From Wenyingzhuangia sp. 2_MG-2023 (GTDB lineage Bacteria; Bacteroidota; Bacteroidia; Flavobacteriales; Flavobacteriaceae): 64,000 bases of DNA. The position numbers were made by a program, and so were the translations under genes. Location of the stretch: positions 62,001 through 126,000 of the forward strand of contig NZ_JAUOSB010000006.1 in the NCBI RefSeq assembly GCF_030548295.1. The letters are read 5' to 3'. Positions 8,531 through 15,820 of this stretch are shown here, one piece after another. Under the pieces are notes generated by a model. It did no database searches, was not told where the DNA came from, and saw only the letters and a program-made list of their open reading frames with translations. Each line of letters starts with the position of its first letter. The first letter of the stretch is position 1.

Positions 8531-9007
8531 TCAATAAGCTGCTTCTATCATTACAGATGCTATCAGTCCATAGGTGTCTTCCCATGCTTGTTTTGTTTCA
8601 GTAGTAAAATCATCCCCTAAGCTGATGGCTAATGTTCTTAAGAGTGCAGAGCCAAAAGTATCGTAATGTGACTTTTCTATGTTGTAGTTTATGTGACGTT
8701 TCCCTAAATCTTGTAATACAGGAATTAAAACTTCTGGATTAGAAAGGCCAGTAATTGTTGTTGCTAACATTTTGGTTAGTTTATTTCCTAGCTCTTTCAT
8801 TTTGGTTTTATTGGAAGTAGGGAATAAAGGTTTTAGGCTTGGGTCTAATTCAAATAATTCGGAATAAAATATTTTTGCTGCAGTTGCTGCAATAGGTTTG
8901 ATGGCTTCATAAGAAGTTTGTACCAATGCAACTGTTTCTGCAGGAAGTAATTGAATGCTTTCTGCAACAGTTTTCTTTTTACTAAAGAGGCTTGATAAAA
9001 AACTCAT
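8531..9007 (-). CDS. Single-domain globin, NO dioxygenase type
   Basis: A 158-residue globin without the reductase half of a flavohemoglobin. FYSELFELDPSLKPLF fits the B helix and CD region, with Y48 at the place of the B10 tyrosine that NO-dioxygenating globins use. H105 in GKRHINY is the expected proximal haem ligand. The family binds O2 or NO; next to nitrate and nitrite reductase genes, detoxifying NO formed from nitrite is the likely job. It has its own promoter region with a TACGTA box and its own terminator. The electron donor is unknown. Confidence 0.88.
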   Translation of the reverse strand: MSFLSSLFSKKKTVAESIQLLPAETVALVQTSYEAIKPIAATAAKIFYSELFELDPSLKPLFPTSNKTKMKELGNKLTKMLATTITGLSNPEVLIPVLQDLGKRHINYNIEKSHYDTFGSALLRTLAISLGDDFTTETKQAWEDTYGLIASVMIEAAY

Positions 9008-9042
9008 GATATGTGTGACTTTGGAACTTGTACTATTCTACC

Positions 9043-9057
9043 TACGAAAATTACGTA
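9043..9057 (-). promoter_or_regulatory. TACG-N7-CGTA element upstream of the globin gene
   Basis: Upstream of the globin start the + strand reads TACG, seven bases, CGTA (9043-9057), an inverted repeat that includes a TACGTA box at 9052-9057. A weak -7-like box (TAATTTTC on the minus strand) overlaps it. It is shared in kind with the other nitrate promoters. Confidence 0.45.
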
Positions 9058-9154
9058 TATTTTCATTTTTGTGTTATGGGTTAAATCATTACCTAAAATG
9101 TTTTATCGTAGTTTGTGGTGTTTTTTGTATTAAAGGGGATGAGGTGTTGTAACG

Positions 9155-9181
9155 AAAAAAGCCCAAGTAAAATACTTGAGC
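9155..9181 (-). terminator. Terminator of the nitrate transporter operon
   Basis: Nine-base arms with one G-T pair (9161-9169 and 9173-9181) followed on the minus strand by a run of six T. It lies 44 bp past the barrel-protein stop and separates this operon from the globin gene. Confidence 0.75.
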
Positions 9182-9224
9182 TTTTAACACTGAATAATTA
9201 AGGTTTAAGGATTCCCTTAATTTG

Positions 9225-10475
9225 CTATAAAAACTTTGGAGCAATGATCAACATAACCCATGCCCAGTTTTGAGTATCTTTTGCGTTCAAGGCTGTTTTG
9301 TTTGCTTCAAAATATTGAGAATATCCTGCAACAACTTTATATCCTTTGAATCCTTTTGCGATTGTAAAATCCAATTCAGAACCTAAATCTTTGTCTTCCA
9401 AACCGTCAAATTCGGTATGTTCTTTAAAGTAGTGGCCGGTAAGTGTTAAGCCAAAACCTGCTAATTTGGTAGCAACAGAAGCTTGTAGGTCTTTTAAACC
9501 ACCATTGTTTGCGTTGTTACCAACATAGAATCTATCCATAAATCCATTGAAGGCATGGTTGGTTCCGTACAAAGGAAAGAATGCTGCTGACTCGCTAGTC
9601 TTTCCAGAAATCACTTCGTATCCAAGACCGTAGGTTGTTTTTTCAGTAGCGTTGTATTTTGCTAAAATACTCGCTAAAAATGCAGATTTAACATCAGCTC
9701 CCCCCGCTCTGTTACCATCTTGAATGTATCCATTTGCGCTCAATGTCAATGCGTCTAATTTTAAATCTGCATGAATTCCTGCTGTTAATAAATCGTAGTT
9801 TGGAGCATCTGTTCCGTCTGTAGAAACTTCAAATGTGTTGTTTAAAACCAATGCACTAATATTTAAGTTTCCGTAGGTTTTATTAGCTCTTGCAAAAGCA
9901 ATGTTTTTGTAAGAAAATAATTTAGCGCTTGTGTAAAAAGCATCAGTTCCTGTTGAGTTGTGTCCAAAACCTAAATCTAAAGAATATCCTTCTTTTTTGT
10001 ATTTAAAAACTCCTACATCATGAGTTCTTGCCTGTTGTGCCCATCCAAGACCACCTAAAATTCTTTGATCGTCATAAGATAAAGGTTGACGACCTATTTT
10101 TAAACTTGAGTATTTTCCTAATTTGATGTCTGCCCAAGCTTCTTGTACTCTAAAATTTCCGTTGCTGGTTTCATCAATCTGAGTACGATCTCCCAATACA
10201 AATACTTCTTGAAAACTAGTAAATAAAGTATAACTATCTGTTGTGTAAGTAGCTTTTAAGGCGGCTCTTACATCTGTTCTTATGTATCCTGTGCTACCTT
10301 CTAGACCAGCGTTGTTTGTTCCTACGGTTCCAATTCCTGATTTGTAGTTAAATCCGTCTCTCCATTCTGTACGCGGTCTAAATTCTCCAGATAAAGAAAA
10401 TTTTGGAGCTTCTTGTGCGTTTGCGATTGTTGCAAAAGCAAAAGTTGCGGCTAGTAATGATTTTGTAAGTTTCAT
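9225..10475 (-). CDS. Outer-membrane beta-barrel porin, alginate-export-like family
   Basis: A 416-residue protein with an N-terminal signal peptide (cleavage expected after ANA, residue ~20). The rest alternates aromatic and polar residues as in a barrel, and ALKATYTTDSYTLFTSFQEV, then QEAWADIKLGKYSSLKIGRQ, match the alginate_exp-type porin family found in Bacteroidota. As the last gene after nrtABCD-like genes it is likely the outer-membrane pore for nitrate or nitrite rather than an alginate exporter. That substrate is inferred only from the operon. Confidence 0.8.
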   Translation of the reverse strand: MKLTKSLLAATFAFATIANAQEAPKFSLSGEFRPRTEWRDGFNYKSGIGTVGTNNAGLEGSTGYIRTDVRAALKATYTTDSYTLFTSFQEVFVLGDRTQIDETSNGNFRVQEAWADIKLGKYSSLKIGRQPLSYDDQRILGGLGWAQQARTHDVGVFKYKKEGYSLDLGFGHNSTGTDAFYTSAKLFSYKNIAFARANKTYGNLNISALVLNNTFEVSTDGTDAPNYDLLTAGIHADLKLDALTLSANGYIQDGNRAGGADVKSAFLASILAKYNATEKTTYGLGYEVISGKTSESAAFFPLYGTNHAFNGFMDRFYVGNNANNGGLKDLQASVATKLAGFGLTLTGHYFKEHTEFDGLEDKDLGSELDFTIAKGFKGYKVVAGYSQYFEANKTALNAKDTQNWAWVMLIIAPKFL

Positions 10476-10552
10476 AATGATAGTATTTATATTTAATTTA
10501 GTAGAATAATAATAGTTGTCTTTAGGATGTCTTTATATGATGCTTGTCATAA

Positions 10553-11362
10553 TTAGTGCTCTAAGAAATCAATCAAATGTTTTCGGTATGTGTAATAGTC
10601 ATCGTGTTCTAAGATGGCTTTACGAGTTCTAGGTCTTTCAAAATCTATAGACAAAACGTCTCCAATTTTTGCTCTAGGTCCACTGGTCATCATAACCACT
10701 CTGTCTGCAAGAAAAATGGCTTCATCTACATCGTGAGTAATCATTACTGCGGTAATTTTTTCTTTGTTCCAAACGTCAATCAATACATCTTGTAATTGAC
10801 CGCGAGTCAAAGAATCCAACATTCCAAATGGTTCGTCTAATAATAAAACTTTAGGTTTTATGGCAAAAGCTCTTGCAATACCTACACGTTGTTGTTCTCC
10901 TTGAGAAATTTCGGAAGCTCTTTTGTTAAAAGTGCTGTCCATTCCTACTTTGTGTAAGTAGTATTTACAGATGTCTTCTTTTTGTTTTTTTGTAGCATGA
11001 GGGTATACTTTTCGTACACCAAGCATTACGTTTTCCATAGTGGTTAGCCATGGCATTAGGCTTGGAGATTGAAAAATAACACCTCTGTCGGGTCCTGGTC
11101 CTTTAATGCTGCTTCCTAATACAGATATTTTTCCTCCAGAAATTTCATTCAAACCTGCAATCATAGAGAGCATCGTGGTTTTTCCACAACCAGAATGTCC
11201 AATAATGGTGATAAATTCTTCTTTTCGGATTTGAAGATTTAAGTTTTCTAAAACTATGTAGTCACCTTTTGGAGTAGGGTATACTTTTTTCAAATCAATT
11301 AAGTCGAGCATTACTTCGTTAGAAGGAAAACGTTCTATGGTGGAGTTGTTCGTTGTGTTCAT
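10553..11362 (-). CDS. Nitrate/sulfonate-type ABC transporter ATP-binding protein
   Basis: A 269-residue ATPase. Walker A GHSGCGKTT (~residue 57), signature ISQGEQQRVGIARA (Gly-to-Gln change: LSGGQ becomes SQGEQ), Walker B LLLDEPFGMLD, and the H-loop THDVDEA. The NrtD/TauB-like type drives uptake of nitrate with the permease. It follows the other ATPase by 14 bp, so the two probably form a heterodimer as NrtC and NrtD do. It lacks the extra NrtA-like C-terminal domain of cyanobacterial NrtC. Confidence 0.9.
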   Translation of the reverse strand: MNTTNNSTIERFPSNEVMLDLIDLKKVYPTPKGDYIVLENLNLQIRKEEFITIIGHSGCGKTTMLSMIAGLNEISGGKISVLGSSIKGPGPDRGVIFQSPSLMPWLTTMENVMLGVRKVYPHATKKQKEDICKYYLHKVGMDSTFNKRASEISQGEQQRVGIARAFAIKPKVLLLDEPFGMLDSLTRGQLQDVLIDVWNKEKITAVMITHDVDEAIFLADRVVMMTSGPRAKIGDVLSIDFERPRTRKAILEHDDYYTYRKHLIDFLEH

Positions 11363-11376
11363 AATTGTTTGTTTTT

Positions 11377-12228
11377 TTATTTAGAATCCCATCTAAAATC
11401 CTTAGGTTGGATGTCTGGAAGTTCGTATTCTGTAGTGCTTTCTGCTGCTTGTTTTTCACCCAAATCCATCAAATACTCAATGATTTGATTACGAGTTTTT
11501 TTGTAGTCAGCATTGTCGTTTAATTCTGTTTTGTTTCTAGGTCTTGAGATGTTTACTTTAAATTCAGGGCCTAAGCTAGCTTTTGGACCTGGTTTTAAAG
11601 GGATAATTCTGTCTGCCATGTATAAAGCTTCGTCTACATCGTTGGTAATTAATAAAGCTGTTCTTTTGTTAAGTTCCCATATTTTAAGAATTTCGTCTTG
11701 TAGGTTTCCACGAGTCAATGCATCTAAAGCTCCTAAAGGTTCATCCATAATAATCATTTCTGGATTCATTCCTAACGCTCTTGCAACAGACACACGTTGT
11801 CTCATACCTCCAGAAAGTTCTTTGGGTCTTTTGTTGGTGGCATGTGTCAAGCCAACCATTTCTATTTGTTCTTTTACTCTAACGTCTTTTTCTTGTTTAG
11901 AGCTTTTTGGAAAGGCTTCTTGAATGGCCATGTCTATGTTTTGATACACGGTTAGCCATGGGAGCAAAGAGTAGTTTTGAAAAATAACACCACGTTCGTG
12001 ACTAGTTCCTTCTACTGGTTTTCCTTTAAAAAGTACTTCTCCTTCGGTTGGTTTTAGCAAGCCGTTGATCAAGTTTACCAGGGTTGTTTTTCCACTTCCT
12101 GAAAATCCTACGATGGCTACAAACTCTCCTTCTTCAATAGTTAAATTGATGTCTTCAAGAATTTCACCTTTGTATTCCTTTGTAGGATTGTAGGTTTTGT
12201 ATATGTTTTTAAGTTCTAAAATTGCCAT
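11377..12228 (-). CDS. Nitrate/sulfonate-type ABC transporter ATP-binding protein
   Basis: A 283-residue ATPase with Walker A GFSGSGKTT, the signature LSGGMRQRVSVARA, Walker B MIIMDEPLGALD and switch segment ITNDVDEA (Asn where His is usual, so the H-loop histidine is changed). This pairs with the neighbouring ATPase, whose H-loop is normal while its signature is odd, so each site of the heterodimer may be asymmetric. It lies 21 bp after the permease gene in the nitrate transporter operon and has no C-terminal NrtA-like domain. Confidence 0.9.
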   Translation of the reverse strand: MAILELKNIYKTYNPTKEYKGEILEDINLTIEEGEFVAIVGFSGSGKTTLVNLINGLLKPTEGEVLFKGKPVEGTSHERGVIFQNYSLLPWLTVYQNIDMAIQEAFPKSSKQEKDVRVKEQIEMVGLTHATNKRPKELSGGMRQRVSVARALGMNPEMIIMDEPLGALDALTRGNLQDEILKIWELNKRTALLITNDVDEALYMADRIIPLKPGPKASLGPEFKVNISRPRNKTELNDNADYKKTRNQIIEYLMDLGEKQAAESTTEYELPDIQPKDFRWDSK

Positions 12229-12249
12229 AATTCTTCAGTGTTTTGGTTG

Positions 12250-13347
12250 TTAGATTGTTTCTTTTTCAAAAGAAATCAAGTTTTGAATAAACAACATAAT
12301 TCTGTCTAAAGCGAAACCAATCATACCGATGACGAACATGGCGACAATGATTTTTGAGTTAGAATCCATTGCTCCGTTCTGAAACTCTTCCCAAACAAAA
12401 GAACCTAAACCTGGTGATTGTGCTAACAATTCAATAGCAATCAATACCATCCAGGCTACGGATAAAGTAATACGTAAACCTGTAAATATTAATGGTAAGG
12501 AAGCGGGTAAAATCACTTTGAATATTTTTTGCATCGGTCTTAATCTCAATACCATGGCTACATTTAAATAATCTGTGTTAACAGAGGCAACACCCATGGC
12601 TGTATTTACCAAGGTTGCCCACATGGAACATAATCCTACAGATATAAACGAGATGATAAAAGAACTATCGCTGTCTGAATTTTTGGTCAATGTTTTTACA
12701 ATCATAAAAACTAATAATAACCATACTACGGGTGATACGGGTTTGAATATTTGAATGATCCAGTTGATAGAACCTCTTAAGGTTTTGCTTAGCCCGATGA
12801 TGATCCCAATTGGGACTGCGATGAATAATGCTAAGAAAAATCCTGCGAATACAGTTTTTAAACTTGTTTTTATTTGGTCTACAAAAGAAGGTCTTCCTGT
12901 GTATGTGATTGCTTTTTTACCTTGAGCAACACGTTTTTTATTCATTTCAAAAGTCTTTTCTTTAAAGGCTTTTTTGTCTGCTGCAATTACTCGGTGATCT
13001 TTTAAGAGTGTTTGGTATGCTGCGTATACTTGAGCGGGTGATGGGAGTGTGTTGGGTTGGCAATTTGGTTCGCCAGATTCCATACATTCCTTAATTTTTT
13101 GAGCTTCGGCCTCTCCTTGACTTTTTAAGGTTGCCTCTATTTTGTAATTTGCTTCTGTGTTGTAAAGAGCAGTAGATCCTAATTGCCACAATCCAACAAA
13201 AATGAAGATGGATGCTATTGGGGCTATTATTTTTCTAAAGATTTCTTTTGTGTTTTTTTTAGGGTCTTCTTTACATATCAAACGTATCAGTGGTTCTAAA
13301 AAACCTAAGCCGATAAATTTAACTCCTCTTATGATTGAATCTTTCAT
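12250..13347 (-). CDS. nrtB: Nitrate ABC transporter permease, NrtB-like
   Basis: A 365-residue inner-membrane permease of the BPD_transp_1 family. One membrane segment lies near residues 38-58, followed by a soluble insert (residues ~60-155), then about six segments. The EAA loop that contacts the ATPase is near MVLRLRPMQKIFKVILPASLP. The large periplasmic or cytoplasmic insert between the first and second segments makes it longer than the usual ~280 residues. It lies between the binding protein and the two ATPases. Confidence 0.9.
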   Translation of the reverse strand: MKDSIIRGVKFIGLGFLEPLIRLICKEDPKKNTKEIFRKIIAPIASIFIFVGLWQLGSTALYNTEANYKIEATLKSQGEAEAQKIKECMESGEPNCQPNTLPSPAQVYAAYQTLLKDHRVIAADKKAFKEKTFEMNKKRVAQGKKAITYTGRPSFVDQIKTSLKTVFAGFFLALFIAVPIGIIIGLSKTLRGSINWIIQIFKPVSPVVWLLLVFMIVKTLTKNSDSDSSFIISFISVGLCSMWATLVNTAMGVASVNTDYLNVAMVLRLRPMQKIFKVILPASLPLIFTGLRITLSVAWMVLIAIELLAQSPGLGSFVWEEFQNGAMDSNSKIIVAMFVIGMIGFALDRIMLFIQNLISFEKETI

Positions 13348-13396
13348 GATATTTCTTGTGTTTTCCTTAATGCGCTTAAAAATTCAGTGGTATTTT

Positions 13397-13427
13397 AAAA
13401 ACACGGAGCACTTTGGTTGTGCTCCGT
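13397..13427 (-). terminator. Hairpin with T run between nrtA and nrtB
   Basis: Perfect 9-bp GC-rich arms (13403-13411 and 13419-13427) with a 7-base loop, followed on the minus strand by GTTTTT. It lies 36 bp after the nrtA stop and 56 bp before nrtB. It can work as an intra-operon partial terminator or an RNA-stabilising 3' end, giving more binding protein than permease. Confidence 0.75.
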
Positions 13428-13462
13428 ACTTTATAGAGTATTCTTAATCTGTCTGAAGAGGA

Positions 13463-14836
13463 TTAGTCTTTGTTTCCAATTTTAAAAGAATTGATGTAAC
13501 CGATTGGATCCTTACCATCGTATTTGTTTCCATCAATAAAGTCGGTAGTGGCAGGCTTGTATCCATCGGTAGTTGGAATGTCAGTAGCAGGAATTTTACC
13601 TTCTGAAACTAATAAATCAGCAGCTTTTTTCCAGATATCAGGTCTGTAAATTTCTTTTGCTTTGGTGTCGTACCAATCTGCTGGTTTTGTTTCAGGAATT
13701 TGTCCCCATCTTCTCATTTGAGTTAAAAACCAAACAGCATCAGAATAGAAAGGGTAGGTTGCGTTGTAACGATAGAATACGTTAAAGTCTGGCATGTCAC
13801 GTTTGTCTCCTCTTTCAAATTCAAAAGTACCAGTCATTGAGTTTGCTAATACAGTTTCATCAGCTCCAACGTATTGAGGCATTGATAATATTTTTACAGC
13901 TTCTGTTCTGTTTCCGGGAGCATCTAACCATTGTCCTGCTCTAATCAAAGCTTTGGTTACAGCTACTGCAGTATTTGGATATTCTTCCACAAACTTCTTT
14001 GTCATTACGAATACTTTTTCAGGATTGTTTTTCCAGATGTCATAATTAGTAGTAACGGGTACTCCAATTCCTTTGGCAACTGCTTGCTGGTTCCAAGGTT
14101 CACCTACACAGTATCCGTAAATAGTTCCTGCTTCTAATGTAGCTGGCATTTGTGGTGGAGGGGTTACTGACAATAAAACATCTGCATCAATTTGTCCTTG
14201 AATGTTGTCTGAAGAGTACATTCCTGGTTTGATTCCTGCTGCTGCTAACCAATATCTAATTTCGTAGTTGTGGGTAGATACTGGAAATACCATTCCCATT
14301 TTAAATGGTTTTCCTTCGTTCTTGTATTGTGTAATTACTGGTTTTAATGCGTTTGCGCTAATTGGGTGAATTGGTTTGCCATTTTCGTCTTTTTTAACAT
14401 GCGGTTTCATTCCTTCCCAAACTTTATTGGAAACAGTAATTCCATTTCCGTTTAAATCCATAGAAAAAGGAGTTACCAAGGCTGCTTGACGTCCAAATCC
14501 TGCTCCAGCAGCAATCGGTTGACCAGCCAACATGTGAGATCCGTCTAATTGTCCATCAATCACACGGTCTAAAATATTTTTCCAATTAGATTGTGCTTCA
14601 ACAGAGACAAACAATCCTTCTTCTTCAAAAAAGCCTTTTTCTTTTGCGATGGCTAAAGGAGCCATGTCTGTAAGTTTGATAAAACCAAAAGTTAATTGTG
14701 GTTTTTCAATTTCTAAAGTTGCTGTTACGGGTGTTGCAACCTCTTCAGTTTTTGTTTCTTTTTTCTTTCCTCCACAAGAAGCTAGCAAAATAGCTGCAGT
14801 AAAAAGCGTAGAAATCTTTAAAAATGTGATTTTCAT
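13463..14836 (-). CDS. nrtA: Nitrate-binding lipoprotein of the ABC transporter, NrtA-like
   Basis: A 457-residue NrtA/NMT1-family solute-binding protein. The signal ends in a lipobox LLASC with the acylated cysteine at residue 21, then a charged linker, then [23 protein letters not shown] as in Nrt[14 protein letters not shown] and [11 protein letters not shown] match the nitrate/bicarbonate-binding subfamily. It delivers nitrate to the permease at the inner-membrane surface. It heads the transporter operon and is the first gene after the TACGTA-bearing control region. Confidence 0.92.
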   Translation of the reverse strand: MKITFLKISTLFTAAILLASCGGKKKETKTEEVATPVTATLEIEKPQLTFGFIKLTDMAPLAIAKEKGFFEEEGLFVSVEAQSNWKNILDRVIDGQLDGSHMLAGQPIAAGAGFGRQAALVTPFSMDLNGNGITVSNKVWEGMKPHVKKDENGKPIHPISANALKPVITQYKNEGKPFKMGMVFPVSTHNYEIRYWLAAAGIKPGMYSSDNIQGQIDADVLLSVTPPPQMPATLEAGTIYGYCVGEPWNQQAVAKGIGVPVTTNYDIWKNNPEKVFVMTKKFVEEYPNTAVAVTKALIRAGQWLDAPGNRTEAVKILSMPQYVGADETVLANSMTGTFEFERGDKRDMPDFNVFYRYNATYPFYSDAVWFLTQMRRWGQIPETKPADWYDTKAKEIYRPDIWKKAADLLVSEGKIPATDIPTTDGYKPATTDFIDGNKYDGKDPIGYINSFKIGNKD

Positions 14837-14858
14837 ATTAAGTGTCCTTTTAGTTAAT

Positions 14859-14896
14859 TACGTATTCGTACTTAGTTTTACAAAGATATATACGTA
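14859..14896 (-). promoter_or_regulatory. nrtA promoter with TACGTA boxes
   Basis: On the minus strand TATCTTTG (14881-14888) fits the -7 consensus about 45 bp before the nrtA ATG. A TACGTA box lies just upstream (14891-14896), and a TACG-N4-CGTA element (14859-14870) lies in the leader. The position relative to the -7 box differs from that at the other nitrate promoters, so the mode of control is unclear. Confidence 0.55.
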
Positions 14897-14947
14897 GTTA
14901 ATTTAAGTAGTTGTTGTTTTTACAGCTTAATATGTGTTTTTAGGAAT

Positions 14948-14971
14948 AAAAAAAACTGCTGATTAGCAGTT
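14948..14971 (-). terminator. Terminator of the FNR-like regulator gene
   Basis: Seven-base arms AACTGCT (14954-14960) and AGCAGTT (14965-14971) with a 4-base loop, followed on the minus strand by eight T. It lies 33 bp past the regulator stop. Confidence 0.8.
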
Positions 14972-15003
14972 TTATATTGTTTGAATTTGTATGTGTTGAT
15001 TTT

Positions 15004-15717
15004 TTAGCTATCTAAAAAGAAGTTGTGTTCTGATATTTCTTTCTTTAACTTGTTGATGTCTAGTATCTTGATTAATTTTGACTTGGTGTAGATTAGGCTT
15101 TCTTTCTTTAATGCTGATAGAATACGTATTACTTGCTCATCAGTGGTTCCTGCGTAATCTGCTAGCTCTTTTCTGGATAATTCTAGTCCTATGGTTCCTT
15201 CTTCTTTATCTCCAAATTTTCTGTATATATATAAGAGCATGTCAATAACTTTTTCCCTAACAGTCATTTGTGACATGGTTTTTACTTTGGTTTCACTCCT
15301 GTTCAATTCTTCGGCATAAAAGTGCATAAAATCAAATGTTACTTTAGGTTCTGCCAAAAGGATCTCTTTTAGTAAGGAGGTTGAGAAGTTACATAGTATA
15401 GTGTCTTCTAGTGCAGTAGCACCAATCTTATAGGTTTCTCCCATACCAAAACCACGGTGTCCTATAACTTCGCCTTCTTTGGAAAGACGTAAAATTTGTT
15501 CTTTACCATTATAACCTGTTTTGATGACTTTTACCTTTCCACTATAAATAAAGTACAGACCGTTTACGGGTGCACCTTCCATTATAAATTGCCTAGTCTT
15601 CTTACACTGTATCGTATGCTTCTGATCCGTTATGTTGGGATTTACATTGTTGATATGAACAAGGTTTTTTTTAATCAAACAGTTGTCGTTGGTGCAATTT
15701 GTACAGTTGTAACTCAT
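15004..15717 (-). CDS. Crp/Fnr-family transcription regulator with FNR-like cysteines
   Basis: A 237-residue regulator: cyclic-nucleotide-binding-like beta-roll at ~40-140, dimer helix near 150, and a Crp-type helix-turn-helix at ~175-205 (LSRKELADYAGTTDEQVIRILS). C5, C8 and C13 form a C-x2-C-x4-C group at the N-terminus and C109 sits in the beta-roll; FNR itself uses C-x2-C-x5-C plus one central Cys for an O2- or NO-sensitive [4Fe-4S] cluster. The gene is between the transporter and nirBD, divergent from nirB, so it is probably the local activator. Cluster binding and targets are inferred. Confidence 0.88.
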   Translation of the reverse strand: MSYNCTNCTNDNCLIKKNLVHINNVNPNITDQKHTIQCKKTRQFIMEGAPVNGLYFIYSGKVKVIKTGYNGKEQILRLSKEGEVIGHRGFGMGETYKIGATALEDTILCNFSTSLLKEILLAEPKVTFDFMHFYAEELNRSETKVKTMSQMTVREKVIDMLLYIYRKFGDKEEGTIGLELSRKELADYAGTTDEQVIRILSALKKESLIYTKSKLIKILDINKLKKEISEHNFFLDS

Positions 15718-15722
15718 TTTTC

Positions 15723-15785
15723 TACGTATTTATGAAGCAAATCTACGAATCAATTTGTTAATCTAAGTATTACTACGTATATTTG
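15723..15785. promoter_or_regulatory. Divergent control region of the FNR-like gene and nirB
   Basis: Two TACGTA boxes (15723-15728 and 15774-15779) lie between the divergent genes. A TAnnTTTG box on the + strand (TATATTTG, 15778-15785) serves nirB, and TAGATTTG on the minus strand (15738-15745) serves the regulator. A loose CAAAT-N10-ATTTG palindrome (15738-15757) is also present. Confidence 0.5.
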
Positions 15786-15820
15786 CTGTGTAGTACAAAG
15801 TAAAACAAACTTCTTTAAAT

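Noticed and set aside
9225-10475. Barrel protein considered as a true alginate exporter
   Set aside because: No alginate synthesis genes are near; it ends the nitrate transporter operon.
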